From NCBI RefSeq assembly GCF_001949145.1, contig NW_019091419.1:581476-645475 (forward strand): a stretch of DNA of 64,000 nucleotides, written 5' to 3'. A model generated the notes under the pieces. The model was not told the DNA's origin. It saw nothing but the letters and a program-made list of their open reading frames with translations, and did no database searches. Of this stretch, positions 46,290-57,403 are shown piece after piece. The stretch's first letter is position 1, and every line of letters begins with the position of its first letter. The translations under genes were made by a program, and so were the position numbers. This DNA comes from Acanthaster planci. Taxonomy: Eukaryota; Echinodermata; Asteroidea; Valvatida; Acanthasteridae.

Positions 46290-48330
46290 CTACAAAAAGG
46301 CACTGTGAATGCTGTCTTCTCCAAATTAGTGGGGTGCATTGCTACCTGATAGTATCCGCCGGTAAAATTTAGGATACTGAAAAACTTGGAGCCTCCCAGT
46401 GCTTGTAAGGACTCCTCTATCCTTGGCAGCAGAAAGGAGTCTCAATGAGTCAGCTGGTTTTGGTGTCTGTAATCCACGAAGTTGTGGACGTTGCCATCTT
46501 TTTTCTGAACCACCACTGGTGATGTCCACAGACTGGAACTCTCCCTGACAATACCCTTCTCCAGTAGACTACAAATGTGGTCCCGCACTGCCTTGTACTG
46601 AGGAATTGGCGGGAGAGGTCAATGTCACTGTCGTACGGGATGAGCACTTCCTGTATGTATTTGATGCACCACTGTGTCTGTGTACCCCATATCATGTTCA
46701 CTGTGAGAGAAGGATTCTTTGAGCCTTTCGAGGAGAGACTCAATCTTTTTCATTTCATCAGCAGTCAAGTGATCACTCACGTCTACCTGCAACAGTAGGG
46801 ATGGCCCCTGGTCTCCCATAGTCATGTTGGAAACTGTAACACTTATGTCACCAGCACTTAAATTTCATTTTAAACACCACCATGTCAAAGTGCCCACTCT
46901 CTACCTTCACCAAACAGGGAGGGACCGTCAATGATGATGGAGATCCAATCCCTTTGGGCTCCAGCATCGCCTCATAGCATCCACCATCTGGGCCAGAGCT
47001 CCCCTGTCCAGGAATAACAACTCCCTGTTGCGCCGAAACTGTGATAGGTGACCCAGTTGTGAATGCCCTTCCAACTCTGCCATCGCTGCCTCCGAACTTC
47101 AGTGTCTGCTCAACTGCTTGTAGGGTTTTTATGCCAAACTGTATCGATTGAAAGCCAGGGGATCCTTTCTAGATGTGGTACAGAGCTCTTCTTCATCAGC
47201 TGCACCCAGCACTGCTGAAGGAAATTTATCCTGAGAATACACTGTGCAACCTCCTTCTTCCAAGCCTGCTGTGTCTTACGGTCTTTCCTGAGGACAAGGA
47301 CGACTCATGCCTCCATGGTCTGGCTGATGGTGTGAGCGTCAGTTTCAAAGAACCCAATGTATGGCATCTTGACTTCATTAGCTGAGACTACAGTGAAAGG
47401 CCCTGGAAGTGATTGTAACTGGAATCCCTATGGAAGCAGCTCTCTAACAAAGTAACCCTTCCCCACTGTGGTGACCTGTGATCCGGGATCGAGCAGACTA
47501 ATGACTGACCAACTTGTACTCTGCTGACGAACATGTCACTGCATGTTTCCCCTGGTGGTCCAAAGAATGCCTGTGGTGGCCCTGGCCTCTGGTAAAAAGG
47601 TTGTGTAGCGGAAGGGTACACAGGATACCCCAACGGTCTTGCCATGCCCTCTATTGCCTTAAGGATGCCATTAGTCATACTTTTTATCACCCCCAGAATT
47701 TCACCGTCATGGTTGGATCTTTGGTCAAGGTGTATGACGGCCTAGCTGGTACGCAGTACTCCTCCTAACCGCTCTGCTTCATGCCTCTTCCCGACTTTCA
47801 CATTTAATGGCATATTCCCTGAACTCCCGGAATGATGTCACTTGTAGTCGCTTGTAGAGGTCATGGCAGTTGTTCTGCATTATTGTATCATTCAACCACT
47901 TGACATTTTGCTCCACTAGGGCTGAATTTGGACTTGAGTAGAGCTTCAAACCTCGTCTGGTTAGCCGCAGAATCCGTTTCTCCAGGTCAACTGCAAAATC
48001 CCTCACGCTCTCTCCTTGCTGCTGCTTGCAATCAAGGTACAGTCGCTGCAACTCTCCTGTCAAATCTGTGTCCGTAGGACTGTTTCAAGAAGCAGATAAT
48101 TTCATCAATGGTCTTGCCTTCGGTTATGAGAGCCTTCACCTCCAAGTTCAGAACTCCTTTCAGGTAGTCAAGGAGGAATGCCCTCCTCTGGCTGGCTGGG
48201 ATCACGTAGCGCTGGAATGCACCCTCAATGGAAAAGAGGAAATCTTCAATTTCTCCTGGTTTTCTTTCGAATGTTACAATCTTTCTTTCTGGTGGCATGA
48301 CCAGCTGTGCGCGAGTTGACACTGCTGGGC
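46290..48330 (-). pseudogene. Gypsy element C: gag, protease and N-terminal RT
   Basis: The minus strand gag part runs 48322-47779, with FERKPGEIEDFLFSIEGAF and helical capsid-like blocks, then a KQQQGESVRDFAVDLEKRI block. A Pro-rich linker follows (47690-47560). The protease-like stretch near 47490 has DPGSQVTT, with Pro where Thr is expected in DTG. A long linker comes next, then the RT start (46743-46290) with a shortened HRRIPP-like stretch, KKDGNV, and a YQVAMH block. It stops there, so palm, RNase H and integrase are absent. Several frameshifts. Confidence 0.8.
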
Positions 48331-48339
48331 TGGGAGCAT

Positions 48340-49239
48340 CATCGCACTTCAGGGGGGCTTTCTCAGGGATCTGTACGGTAAAAACCCTGTCTCCCCAACC
48401 CGCTAGAGGTGGGCCAACTGTGTTCTTGTGGGGTGGTACAACTACCTATTCACCTTCGTTGCAGTACAGCAATCCATGAGCTGTTGGGAACTGGGCCTGT
48501 AAGGTGCCAAGGGAAAGAGGGCCATTTTCTTCTGCAAGGGGAAATTTGCAGACAGGTCCATTTGAGGCAATCTTCACGTAACTAGTCATGTTAACAACAA
48601 TTTCAATCACATGAAACAGATTGATTAGGGTATCTCAAAGGTTAACTGTAAAATGACTTGAACAACTCCAACAGCCCTAATTAACTGAAGGGGAGACTTC
48701 CACAATTACATGTACTTTTGGTACATACAGCAGCACAACCAATCCAATACTTTGCAGGCAAGGACTTACAGTACACGACACTAAATTAACAATAACTGTC
48801 TACACAATAAGCCTTCCTAAACACTTCCTAAACAGACGTTATCAATTAGTAAGCTGGAGGTCTTATTTCCTTGGACAGCGGGCCTAATGTTGTTTATAGT
48901 TTCTACCCACGGATATTAAGAATGCAAGTTATGTTCTATTATTTAAACAACTTCCTTTTTAAATAACTCAGTTACACTTCCTACAATTTATACACCACCC
49001 ATTCTGTATAGCTATAACTGAAAACACCTGTTAGCAATCTAAGTAGTCAGCACTAAATATCAAAACCTCACTTCCCTCAATACAGAGGTGCAATATGTTC
49101 CACAAATACCACAATGTCCACAGATGTCTAGGAACAATTATATTTCTAGCACCAGTAAGTGACAAAATTCACATGGGCACCTGAAAAATTGCACCAAGCT
49201 ACCAGGTCTCAAAATTTTGATTAGTCAGACATTTCCAAA
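48340..49239. other. Intergenic, no gene seen
   Basis: AT-rich. May include leader or LTR sequence of Gypsy C, but no repeat partner was found. Confidence 0.4.
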
Positions 49240-50310
49240 TCAAAAACTTGCTGAAAAGATTTCCTCATATGTAAAGCACAGAAGCACAAAAGGCAATAAC
49301 AAGCGATAAAGAGGTTTTCCCATCTCTTTGTCGTTCTCGGACACCGTTGCTTGCAACTGGTCATGCTGGACCCTGCTCAAAGCTACATTCTCCACCTTCA
49401 TAATTGATTCCACCCTTTCCTGTAGAGCCAAATTTTGACGTTTAAGGCTTCTTCTGTCAGCCTGCAGCAGTGACACCTTCTCCTGGAGCTGCTGATGAGA
49501 CAACCTGTTATTCGGTATGGCCGACTCCAGGGAAAACACACTCTCGGACTTCCTCATCTCCCGACGGGCAAGGACCATGAGGTCACTCCGATGTACCCGG
49601 TAAATGTCACATCGCGGCTTATTGCTTAGAAATTAACAATGCATGTGGTGGATTATACCATTATAGTACACATCACCTCCTGTTATCCGCACTGGAACCT
49701 GGCCTTCTGGCCCCTTCTTGGCCTCCACTACACTAGGTAGGTCCCTATTACCTATGCACAAACAGTGAAGGCAATTTACCCAACGAAGCTGTAAATTCTT
49801 CCTCTGTCAGTATGCTGGGATGGGACAAAAACCAGGCAGATGTCGTCCAGCCACAATACCTTCAACCATTAGTCGCCATGACAAATCAGAAAAACAAGGA
49901 AAAAACGACAGACGGCATGCCCTTGTTGTTCACTTTCATAATCTGCAAATAATAACCTGTAGACCATGTGTTGAGGCCTGCATTACGAGCTGCCTTTTCC
50001 CACCTAATTTTTTTTTTGTGACCAGGGCGCTCTCTCTTCCACCAGTACCTTGGGAAAACTCTGCCAACTTGATGTTGAGCGTGGCCTTCTTTTTCTTCTT
50101 TGCAGCTTCCCACCATCTCCTCAACTTCGTGTCGCATGGTCTGCATATAGGGTGGATGCACCCCAGCAACATCTTCCTCAACAACGATGTGCAATCTGGC
50201 CTTAATTATGTGAGCCATATCCTCCTTTTGTATTGGATTGCGATTCAGTTCTTGACACCTCAAGACTCCGCATAACCTGCACAAATAGGCCACTTCAGAC
50301 ATCACTGAAA
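49240..50310 (-). pseudogene. Fragment of a transposase-like protein with CxxC zinc-binding N-terminus
   Basis: Minus strand from 50305: CRLCG near the start, then a helical block and HPPY. After a one-base frame change near 50155 comes CRPCDTKLRRWW and a lysine-rich segment. This paired Cys layout suggests a small zinc domain. A stop follows, and after about 250 bases an open frame (49578-49240) carries a coiled coil (SAIPNNRLSHQQLQEKVSLLQ). The combination recalls the N-terminal half of THAP/P-element-type transposase-derived proteins repeated in invertebrate genomes. No DDE core is visible. The call is tentative. Confidence 0.35.
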
Positions 50311-52350
50311 AGACCTGCCCATTGACGACGTGCCACTACTGGCCAACTAGACAGTGGCGCTTGCACACAATCTTGCGGCCTTAACTGCACTAAATGAAAT
50401 GAACAGAAAAAAAATCTGCATCTGTTTTTTAAAAACTTGTAAAAAAAGTAAAAAGGAAAAAATGTAACCTGGAAAAATGACATACTTCAACTAAGAATAT
50501 AAAAAGAACAACCACCAAAAAATATAACACTTTGGGGACTACCTTGCCAAAGAAAAACAACACTTTCAAAAAGATTAAGAAGGGAGGAGTCACAAGAAAT
50601 CTAAAAGAATAGGGATGCAGAAACTGGAAACTTGGTTTTGACAACAAAAAAAACAAGGTCTTTATTTCTTCTCCCAAAAAATTACTTAACCTAAGTTAAA
50701 GAAGAAGTAACAAGAGAAATAAAGAAACCAGGACCTTGTATCATGACCAACCAAGAATCAGATTTTAAAAATTTTGCCAAAGACTTGAAAACCTATTCTA
50801 TTCACTTGACTTATTAATTTGTAGGCCCCTAAACACGACATGCATAAGGGAAAAAGTCAAATAACTGTGGATTGAACAAAGCTTGCCAAGAAGGGAACTC
50901 CAACTGAAATTGGGAATTCATGTTAAATAGGCCTATTTGTGTGAATGATAAATGTAAAATCATTATGTAAAAAAAATGAAAAAGTGATCAAATAAAAAAA
51001 AAAACATTAGGGCCTAGGCCTAAAATCTTTCACAAACATGAAAAAATAAAAAACACAACACAAGTAGCGACTGTTTCCTGCAACGGGGCACACGACAAAC
51101 ATGACAAAACCCACACTAAAACAGTCGAGCCAGAATTACCCGATGGTTTCATCGTCCCTATAAAAATTGTGCACGGGACTGCACACTGAAAACACATGCA
51201 GGAATGGATGAAAGGAATCTTCTCAACGAAAACTTCCCAATATCAGCCATCGGAACATGTCGGAAAAGACTGAAAATTACCCAAATTTCAACTCATAATT
51301 CCTCTTACCTCTCGATGTATTGCTTCCAGAAAAATTATCATAACTTGTCGTGGGGAACAACGGATTTCAATCGCTTTAACACCACCAGAACGAGAATTTT
51401 CCAGCAATTTCTTTGTTAAAGATGGCACATGGAAATGGCGCATGCGAAACATACTTTTGTTTGTTTGTATTTTACAACTCAGATGACACGAACCAATGTT
51501 AGCTCCAATGAGGTCACCAGAGTGATAACGAACCCTGTGCACAGAGGAGTCTTATCGTGGTTGTAAATCTGTCGGTCAGTGGGCGTGCCGCGGGAGGTCT
51601 CCATGCCTTTACTACTGGTCAGTGAGGGGTGCTAATTGGTCAGTAAATATCCTGTGGGGGCTTGGCGGGCCGTTCGAACTCCTGTCTTTTCCTTCCTCCA
51701 TGCCAATACTTACACGATGTCGGCCTAGGCCTACTATCATCACATGCACTCATGTCAAAAATGCCTAAATGCACAGTATACAGTCCTGCAGAGACATCCT
51801 AGTTCAACAGAAAGAAAAATAATTGACAACCCTCATTAAAGAATTACCCATTTCCGGTTGAATTATTCCTCACTGCAAAAACCTTTAGACCAGTGTCATA
51901 CATAATTTTTCCTTCCCTCTTCCTTCGCCCATGCTGGCTGCCACGCCACATGTACATGTACATGTATGTATGCTACCGATACACGGGCCACAAAATCCTA
52001 CAGCCCTTCACCGTAGTACTCCCTAAATTATCTTCCAAATATAACCTTTTAAAAACCTTCATTTCCTCCAATCTACCATCAAACTAGTCGACAATCTCGA
52101 GCGGATAAAATGAGGGGAACAAACATTTACAAATATTCTATGAAGTGGTGAAATAAAGCAAATGCAAATAAAAAACCCAAAAAAACAAAAAACAACCGGT
52201 ACAATTACCTGCAGAAATTGGGCAGGCATGCAGCGCAGCTCCAACGCCATCTAAGAGAAACAAAACACATACAATACAAGTCTGGTAAACAATTCAGCTC
52301 AGAGAGCAGAGCTTGGATATTTGACTACAGGAATTTTGGACAACAAAATT
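50311..52350. other. Intergenic with repeat pieces
   Basis: No gene. 51740-51835 matches 30650-30755. A 51946-51970 block is ACATGTACATGTATG microsatellite. Confidence 0.5.
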
Positions 52351-52353
52351 AAT

Positions 52354-52386
52354 TAGTAATAATAATAATTATTATTATTATTATTA
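52354..52386. repeat. TAA/TTA microsatellite, self-complementary
   Basis: TAATAATAATAA followed by TTATTATTATTATTA forms an AT-only dyad. Confidence 0.85.
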
Positions 52387-52519
52387 ATTTCAATAGTATA
52401 AAACCCTAGATAATGTGCCATATTTAAAATTTTAAACTATCACGAACTATATGTACAAAATTCAAGTAAGTTAAAGTTCGTTTGTTGTGTGTGACCTCCA
52501 GTGAGTGTTTGGGTTAACT

Positions 52520-52564
52520 CCAAAGATCGTGTAGCGCCGCTAAGCGGCGCTACACGATCTTTGG
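52520..52564. repeat. Perfect 22-bp inverted repeat with a one-base centre
   Basis: Arms 52520-52541 and 52543-52564 are exact inverses, with a GC-rich inner half (GTAGCGCCGCT / AGCGGCGCTAC), in otherwise AT-rich DNA. GTTAACTC flanks both sides as a direct repeat (52513 and 52564). Confidence 0.95.
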
Positions 52565-52568
52565 TTAA

Positions 52569-52588
52569 CTCTGCAGCTAGCTGCAGAG
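52569..52588. repeat. 20-bp perfect palindrome
   Basis: CTCTGCAGCTAGCTGCAGAG, five bases after the previous hairpin. Confidence 0.95.
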
Positions 52589-52959
52589 AAGACGCAGTAG
52601 TACAAATGAGCAGGATTTATAGAATTTTGTTACCAGAGATCATCGACAAAAATCGAAGCAAGTATAATATATGGAATATCTTAAAATGGGTTATTACAAA
52701 ATCACAAAATTGTATTCCCAATTTCATCACTTAGAACCTCCGTACATCTGGATGAAAATCTTGTCGGTTATCCTTTACAGAATAAAAATAAAGGAGCAGC
52801 AACTGGGACTCCATGTCTCGCCGAAAGAGTGTGCAGTGTTCCTGCGCACAGGCGGTTCATGTGATGTGTCGCCGCCAAACCACCAAAGGGTAAATGCAAA
52901 GCGTCTCAACATTCTGAAGACACTCTAACCTGGTGGAACATGGGTCGAGTATCTGTCAT

Positions 52960-53620
52960 TACTAGTTGCTCTTGACGTTGACCCAAATCAAGTACCTGAT
53001 TATGTGGTACATACTATGTAGCCATATATCTGAGGTGACATCATCTTCAACAACCATCTCAGCATATCCATTATTATTACCAACACGGTTAAGCGTGACT
53101 TTAGTTGATGATCTCTCTCCACACGTCTGCCCAATGCAGTCAGACATTGCTCTGCGACGATTAATTCAGTCGTCCAAAAGCTTGGCGGGTTGTTCTTGAA
53201 AGGTATTGGAAATTCATAGAGTCCATCCTTATGGCAAACAGTCCTTCCCCATAATGCAATTGCCCTCTTGTCTTGGACTGACATGCCCTTGTCATCATCA
53301 TAGAGTGACCCGCCAGCTTCCAATCTCCAGAATGTATAAAGCTGAAGTGACTACAGCCTTTCCTATTGGCCAATTTAAACACCACCCAACGCATCCTAGT
53401 ACCCTTGTAGGGTGTATTTGATTCACCGCTTATCACTTCCGATGGTACAAGAGCCTCTACTGAGTCTTGGCCAATCAAAAGTCAGCAAAAGGGTGACGTA
53501 AATCTTCCAGCTGAGGTCGCATCCGAATTAGTTGTCTGTAGAGTTAGGTCTACGTCTCTACTCCACTGAAAATGCGGGAGACGAGCAGACAATAGACTTA
53601 GCTTTACCTTTTGAAGCCTG
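52960..53620 (-). pseudogene. BEL/Pao fragment: protease end and protease-RT linker
   Basis: Minus strand from about 53570: WSRDVDLT, an LIGQD block (53475), a GW-LNWPIGKAVV-like block (about 53360), then VQDKRAIALWGRTVCHKDGLYEFPIPF (53270-53190) and LTALGRRVERDHQLKSR (53140-53090). The KDGHYELPIPF-type block and the ALGRR-LKSR block are diagnostic of the BEL/Pao RT lead-in. Stops and frame changes are present; the RT proper fades out near 52960. Confidence 0.8.
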
Positions 53621-53629
53621 TTGCGGACA

Positions 53630-56220
53630 CGACCTAATAAGCGCCTTCTTTTGACAAAATGAAACAAAATAAATCGATAAAAAGCGTTCTGACTTAACAT
53701 ACGCCCCTCCACTTTGCAACGGGAGGCAGACTAGCTGACCTATACCTCGGGGCCATTAATTTCCATATACCTGATAAAGTTGGTCGAGAGCAAATTGACA
53801 AAAATAACAAATTCAAGACCGACATACAATTTATTTCTGAGCTGCAAGGCTCCGCATGTCTGGCAAGAACTGCAACAGACTGGTTCTGTTGAGATTACAT
53901 ATCACAAAGACTACACGTCTACGAAGCAGGTTCCAGAGGAATTTGGGTGCTACCAGGAAAACCTACTGCACGTCGGCGAGCTGGATACTCATAGGGATGA
54001 CATCACCTGTGCGCGTATCAGCTGTACTTCCTGAACGCCAGGCAAAATCGGCCAATGACGTGCTTCAATTTGTTCACGAGTATCAGGGGGAGGAATAAGA
54101 TTGTACCTATATTTTTGTATTAAATGCAAAATTCCCAGGCCAAAGCTAGAGAATGTCATTGAAGACTCGATCAAATTTAAACAAACACTTGAGAACACAG
54201 CATATCTTGATTAGAAAGATTTTATTGAGAGAAAAGGAGTACTTTCAACAATTATTTTGTTGTTTTTCAATGCATATCGGTGCTGTCTTTACATACCTAC
54301 AGAGTTTATGACACATGGCTGTCGTACAGTGGCTCTTGGCTCGCGGGACTTGCTCAAACCTACGCAAATCTTTTCTATAAAAAGAACCCACTGATTGTTT
54401 GGTCTGGCCAATTCACTTTTTACAAGATGTACATGCCACTGAAGTTCTGCAGTAGAGGCCAACAATTGCATGCCATTTTTAAAATTAATTTTGGTTTTGG
54501 TTAATCATTTAAACGGGTAATAGCACTTGCCGTGTATGACCTCACTAAGGGTAGAGCTATGGGTGAAGAGGTACTTGTACGTGGATGAATGCACATTTTA
54601 TTTCAATGAGGATATAATTTGCCCCCCAGCAAAGCTGCTATCAACCTCCTTTATGGAGATACCCTTGGTTCAGTGGTTACTTTATCAAATGAAGAAATAC
54701 TACTCCCAATTGAAATATACTGGTCAGTGAAGTATGTATTTAAATGTAAAACCTATCGAATTCAAGTTAGCATGTTGGAACAGCCAAAGGGAACTGAGGT
54801 AACAATCAACTATTACCATTGCTTTCCATTCTTTTTTTCTTCCTTCCTACTTATAACTTGGCTTGTTTGACCTTCCCTTTTCTCTCGTCAATCTGGACCC
54901 CAACGAGTATGGGAAAAAGACTGAAGCTATCTGTACACCTACTGTTCTGCATGCCAATATCTAAAAAATATCCCAAGGATCTGGGACATAATCATGGTTC
55001 ATGTATAAAGAAAAGAAATTGAAAACATCCGTGCAAAATGTGTGGGGCAAAAACCAAATACACATGTAAAAATTCACGATACAACTTAATTTATCACTCA
55101 AAAAATGCTTGAAATACCACTGTGTCATGGCCACTGGGGACAGCATGACCAATTCATATTGGACTGGGGGTCAATTTGATACATTTCACGCATATTCTCT
55201 GTGCACGAATTCTGCTCTTAGCTACTGAGACGCAAATAAATATTTGTACAAGACCATCAGTGGAAGTAAGGAACTATTAAGTACCTTTGTTGTGCGAATA
55301 CACAGAAAAGCACAGCAAGGTTGGTTGGGTAACAGGGCTGTGTAGTGATGACACCACACTGATAATTTACATCAAGCTTTTCCATTGAGCTAGTGAGGTC
55401 TGCCGAGATCCACTGGGTGCCATAGGAAAGCACATACATGTCGTATGTACACAGGCCTATTCCCTTCCCATTCGAATTCAAAAGTAATTGGGAAAAAAAT
55501 TCAGCATGTGTTTTTGTTTCAACAGTTCCCAGACTTACAAATAAAATACACTTTTGTACTCAATTACCCAAAATACTAGAGAAAATTAGTTCTCTGTCAA
55601 CTAAAAAAAAATCTACCTAATAAAAACATGAAAAATAGGATGGAAAAGAATTAATTCATTTCATGTCATGCATCATTTCAAGTTTGGGACGACAGTTCAT
55701 CAATCATGACAGTTCCTAAGCTTAGCTCTTGGACATCCAAAAAAAAAAAAAAAAGACTAAATATCAGACAAAAAATATTTTAAGTCTGCAATTTCTGATC
55801 GTTATTGCTAGAGAGTTTTCACTGCCTCCAAATCTTGTGCTGATAGCCAGTCATTTGAAGTGGAATGCTAGGACCTAAAAACCAACCATCCAGCTTGGAA
55901 GATTTGATTTCAGAGCGATCCTTGTCCACACCAACAAAAATTCCCTCACAGCACTGAGATATATCATTCTACAGCCCTGACAATCTGTGATTGATGTAGT
56001 TGATGAAGTTAAGACAGTGAGGCACTCGGTTTGGGATGCAGGAGATACCCAGGTTACAAATGGCTAAAAAAGGATTCTTAAAAGATGTGTGCAAAATCTA
56101 GGACAACCTTGCATACCACAAAGAGTTCCTGAAACAAGTTTTTATCCTATGTGGGGAAAAAAAGACTGACCTCTCAAATTATGTATCATTTGCTATGCAT
56201 TTATGTTGTACGTTTTATGC
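53630..56220. other. Intergenic, downstream of the EP400-like gene
   Basis: Only short frames. No gene recognised; an A14 tract is at 55740. Confidence 0.5.
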
Positions 56221-56226
56221 TTTATT
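56221..56226 (-). terminator. Polyadenylation signal AATAAA of the EP400-like gene
   Basis: Minus-strand AATAAA about 86 bases after the stop codon at 56312, in the context CACAATAAAGC. Supports 56312-57403 as the last exon. Confidence 0.65.
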
Positions 56227-56311
56227 GTGCCTAGCAGATTAGGAGTAACGATCTGTCACTGCAGCTGGTCACTTTTACACTGCGCATGAATAGCAGCATT
56301 ATACTGTCAAT

Positions 56312-57403
56312 TCACTCCTTGGATGGATTTGAGGGTTTGCGCAGTCTCATTGCATATGGAGAGGCCCTGACTGGTGCGGCTGGGGAAGGCTGCTGCTGTT
56401 TGGATGGCATCGGTTGCTGCTGTTGCTCGGAAGATGATGTGGAGGGCTGTGTATCAGAGACCTCTTTTCCGCTGGCTGAGGCTTGGGCTGAGGGCAGGGG
56501 CACAGCTGGTGCCTCAGCTTCAATCTCCACCGTGGCCTGTTCCTGAGCAGGTGGGGCGGGCTGGGCCTGAGGCTGTGGTATGGGCTGGGCCTGCGGCTTG
56601 GCCTCTACCTGCAGCTCCAGTTTGGGCTTGGCAGGTGCATGGGGCTGAGAGGCCTGACTCTGGAGGATCTTCAGTACCTGCTGTTGCTGTGCTAGCAGCT
56701 TCTGCTGCTGGAGTTGCTGCTGGGCAGCAGTGGTTGCTTGCAGCCGCGCCTGGACTGTGCCTGTCTGTTTTTGCACCTGGGCTTGTGTCTGGGCCTGTTG
56801 CGTCTGGGCCTGCTGCACCAGGCGCTGTGCTGCTGACGGCATTGCTGCGTGTCGCTGCTGAGCTGGCGACTGCTGTGTCTGTGCGCCTGCTTTAGTAGGT
56901 TGGGCGCTAAGAGTGACCTGTACTGGGGACGCTGACTGTGGAGTACCCTGGGGCTGTATGGAGGCAGTCACCTGGCCTGAGCCTGCTACTTGACCTGACA
57001 CTGCCCCGCTGGTGCTGCTCCCTTGCGACTGGGCCCGAGACTGCTGGGCACTGGGCACGCTCTGCACAGTCACAGTCTGCTGGGGCTGCAAGCCACCGGC
57101 CTGTGAGCTCTTCTGGGCCAGGGCCTGCGCCTGGGAGATGACCCGGGCCAGCTGGGTCATGTTCTGGGTCCCACCGCTGGACATGAGTTGGGTCAGGATC
57201 TGCTTCTGGGAGGGGGTCATGACGTGGGTCTGGGACAAACCCCCCATGGACTTGGCCACTGTCAGTAAGGAGGTCCCTGAGACTGTAGGGATGATGGTGA
57301 CTGGTTTACCAGCCTGCTGAATGGACAAGGTGGCCCCTCCTCCACTGCCTGACTGCTTGACTTGCTGCTGTAGCTGCTGCCGAACTGTGGCCAGCTGCTG
57401 AAC
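56312..57403 (-). CDS. EP400: EP400-like last exon (363 codons plus stop)
   Basis: Acceptor CTTTTACAG before 57403, phase 0, stop TGA at 56312-56314. Encodes VQQLATVRQQLQQQVKQ, a GKPVTIIPTVSG segment, a LTQLMSSGGTQNMTQLARVI helix and long Gln/Ala/Pro-rich parts. The end is basic and conserved-looking (YAMRLRKPSNPSKE). GC is much higher than in the flanking introns. Confidence 0.9.
   Translation of the reverse strand, partial: VQQLATVRQQLQQQVKQSGSGGGATLSIQQAGKPVTIIPTVSGTSLLTVAKSMGGLSQTHVMTPSQKQILTQLMSSGGTQNMTQLARVISQAQALAQKSSQAGGLQPQQTVTVQSVPSAQQSRAQSQGSSTSGAVSGQVAGSGQVTASIQPQGTPQSASPVQVTLSAQPTKAGAQTQQSPAQQRHAAMPSAAQRLVQQAQTQQAQTQAQVQKQTGTVQARLQATTAAQQQLQQQKLLAQQQQVLKILQSQASQPHAPAKPKLELQVEAKPQAQPIPQPQAQPAPPAQEQATVEIEAEAPAVPLPSAQASASGKEVSDTQPSTSSSEQQQQPMPSKQQQPSPAAPVRASPYAMRLRKPSNPSKE

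Noticed and set aside
52520-52564. Rho-independent terminator
   Set aside because: No bacterial context and no T tract after the stem; the arms are also far longer than usual.
56374-57320. Long plus-strand frames rich in Ala/Trp/Val opposite the EP400-like last exon
   Set aside because: Antisense of Gln-rich (CAG/CTG) coding; no independent motif or splice signal.
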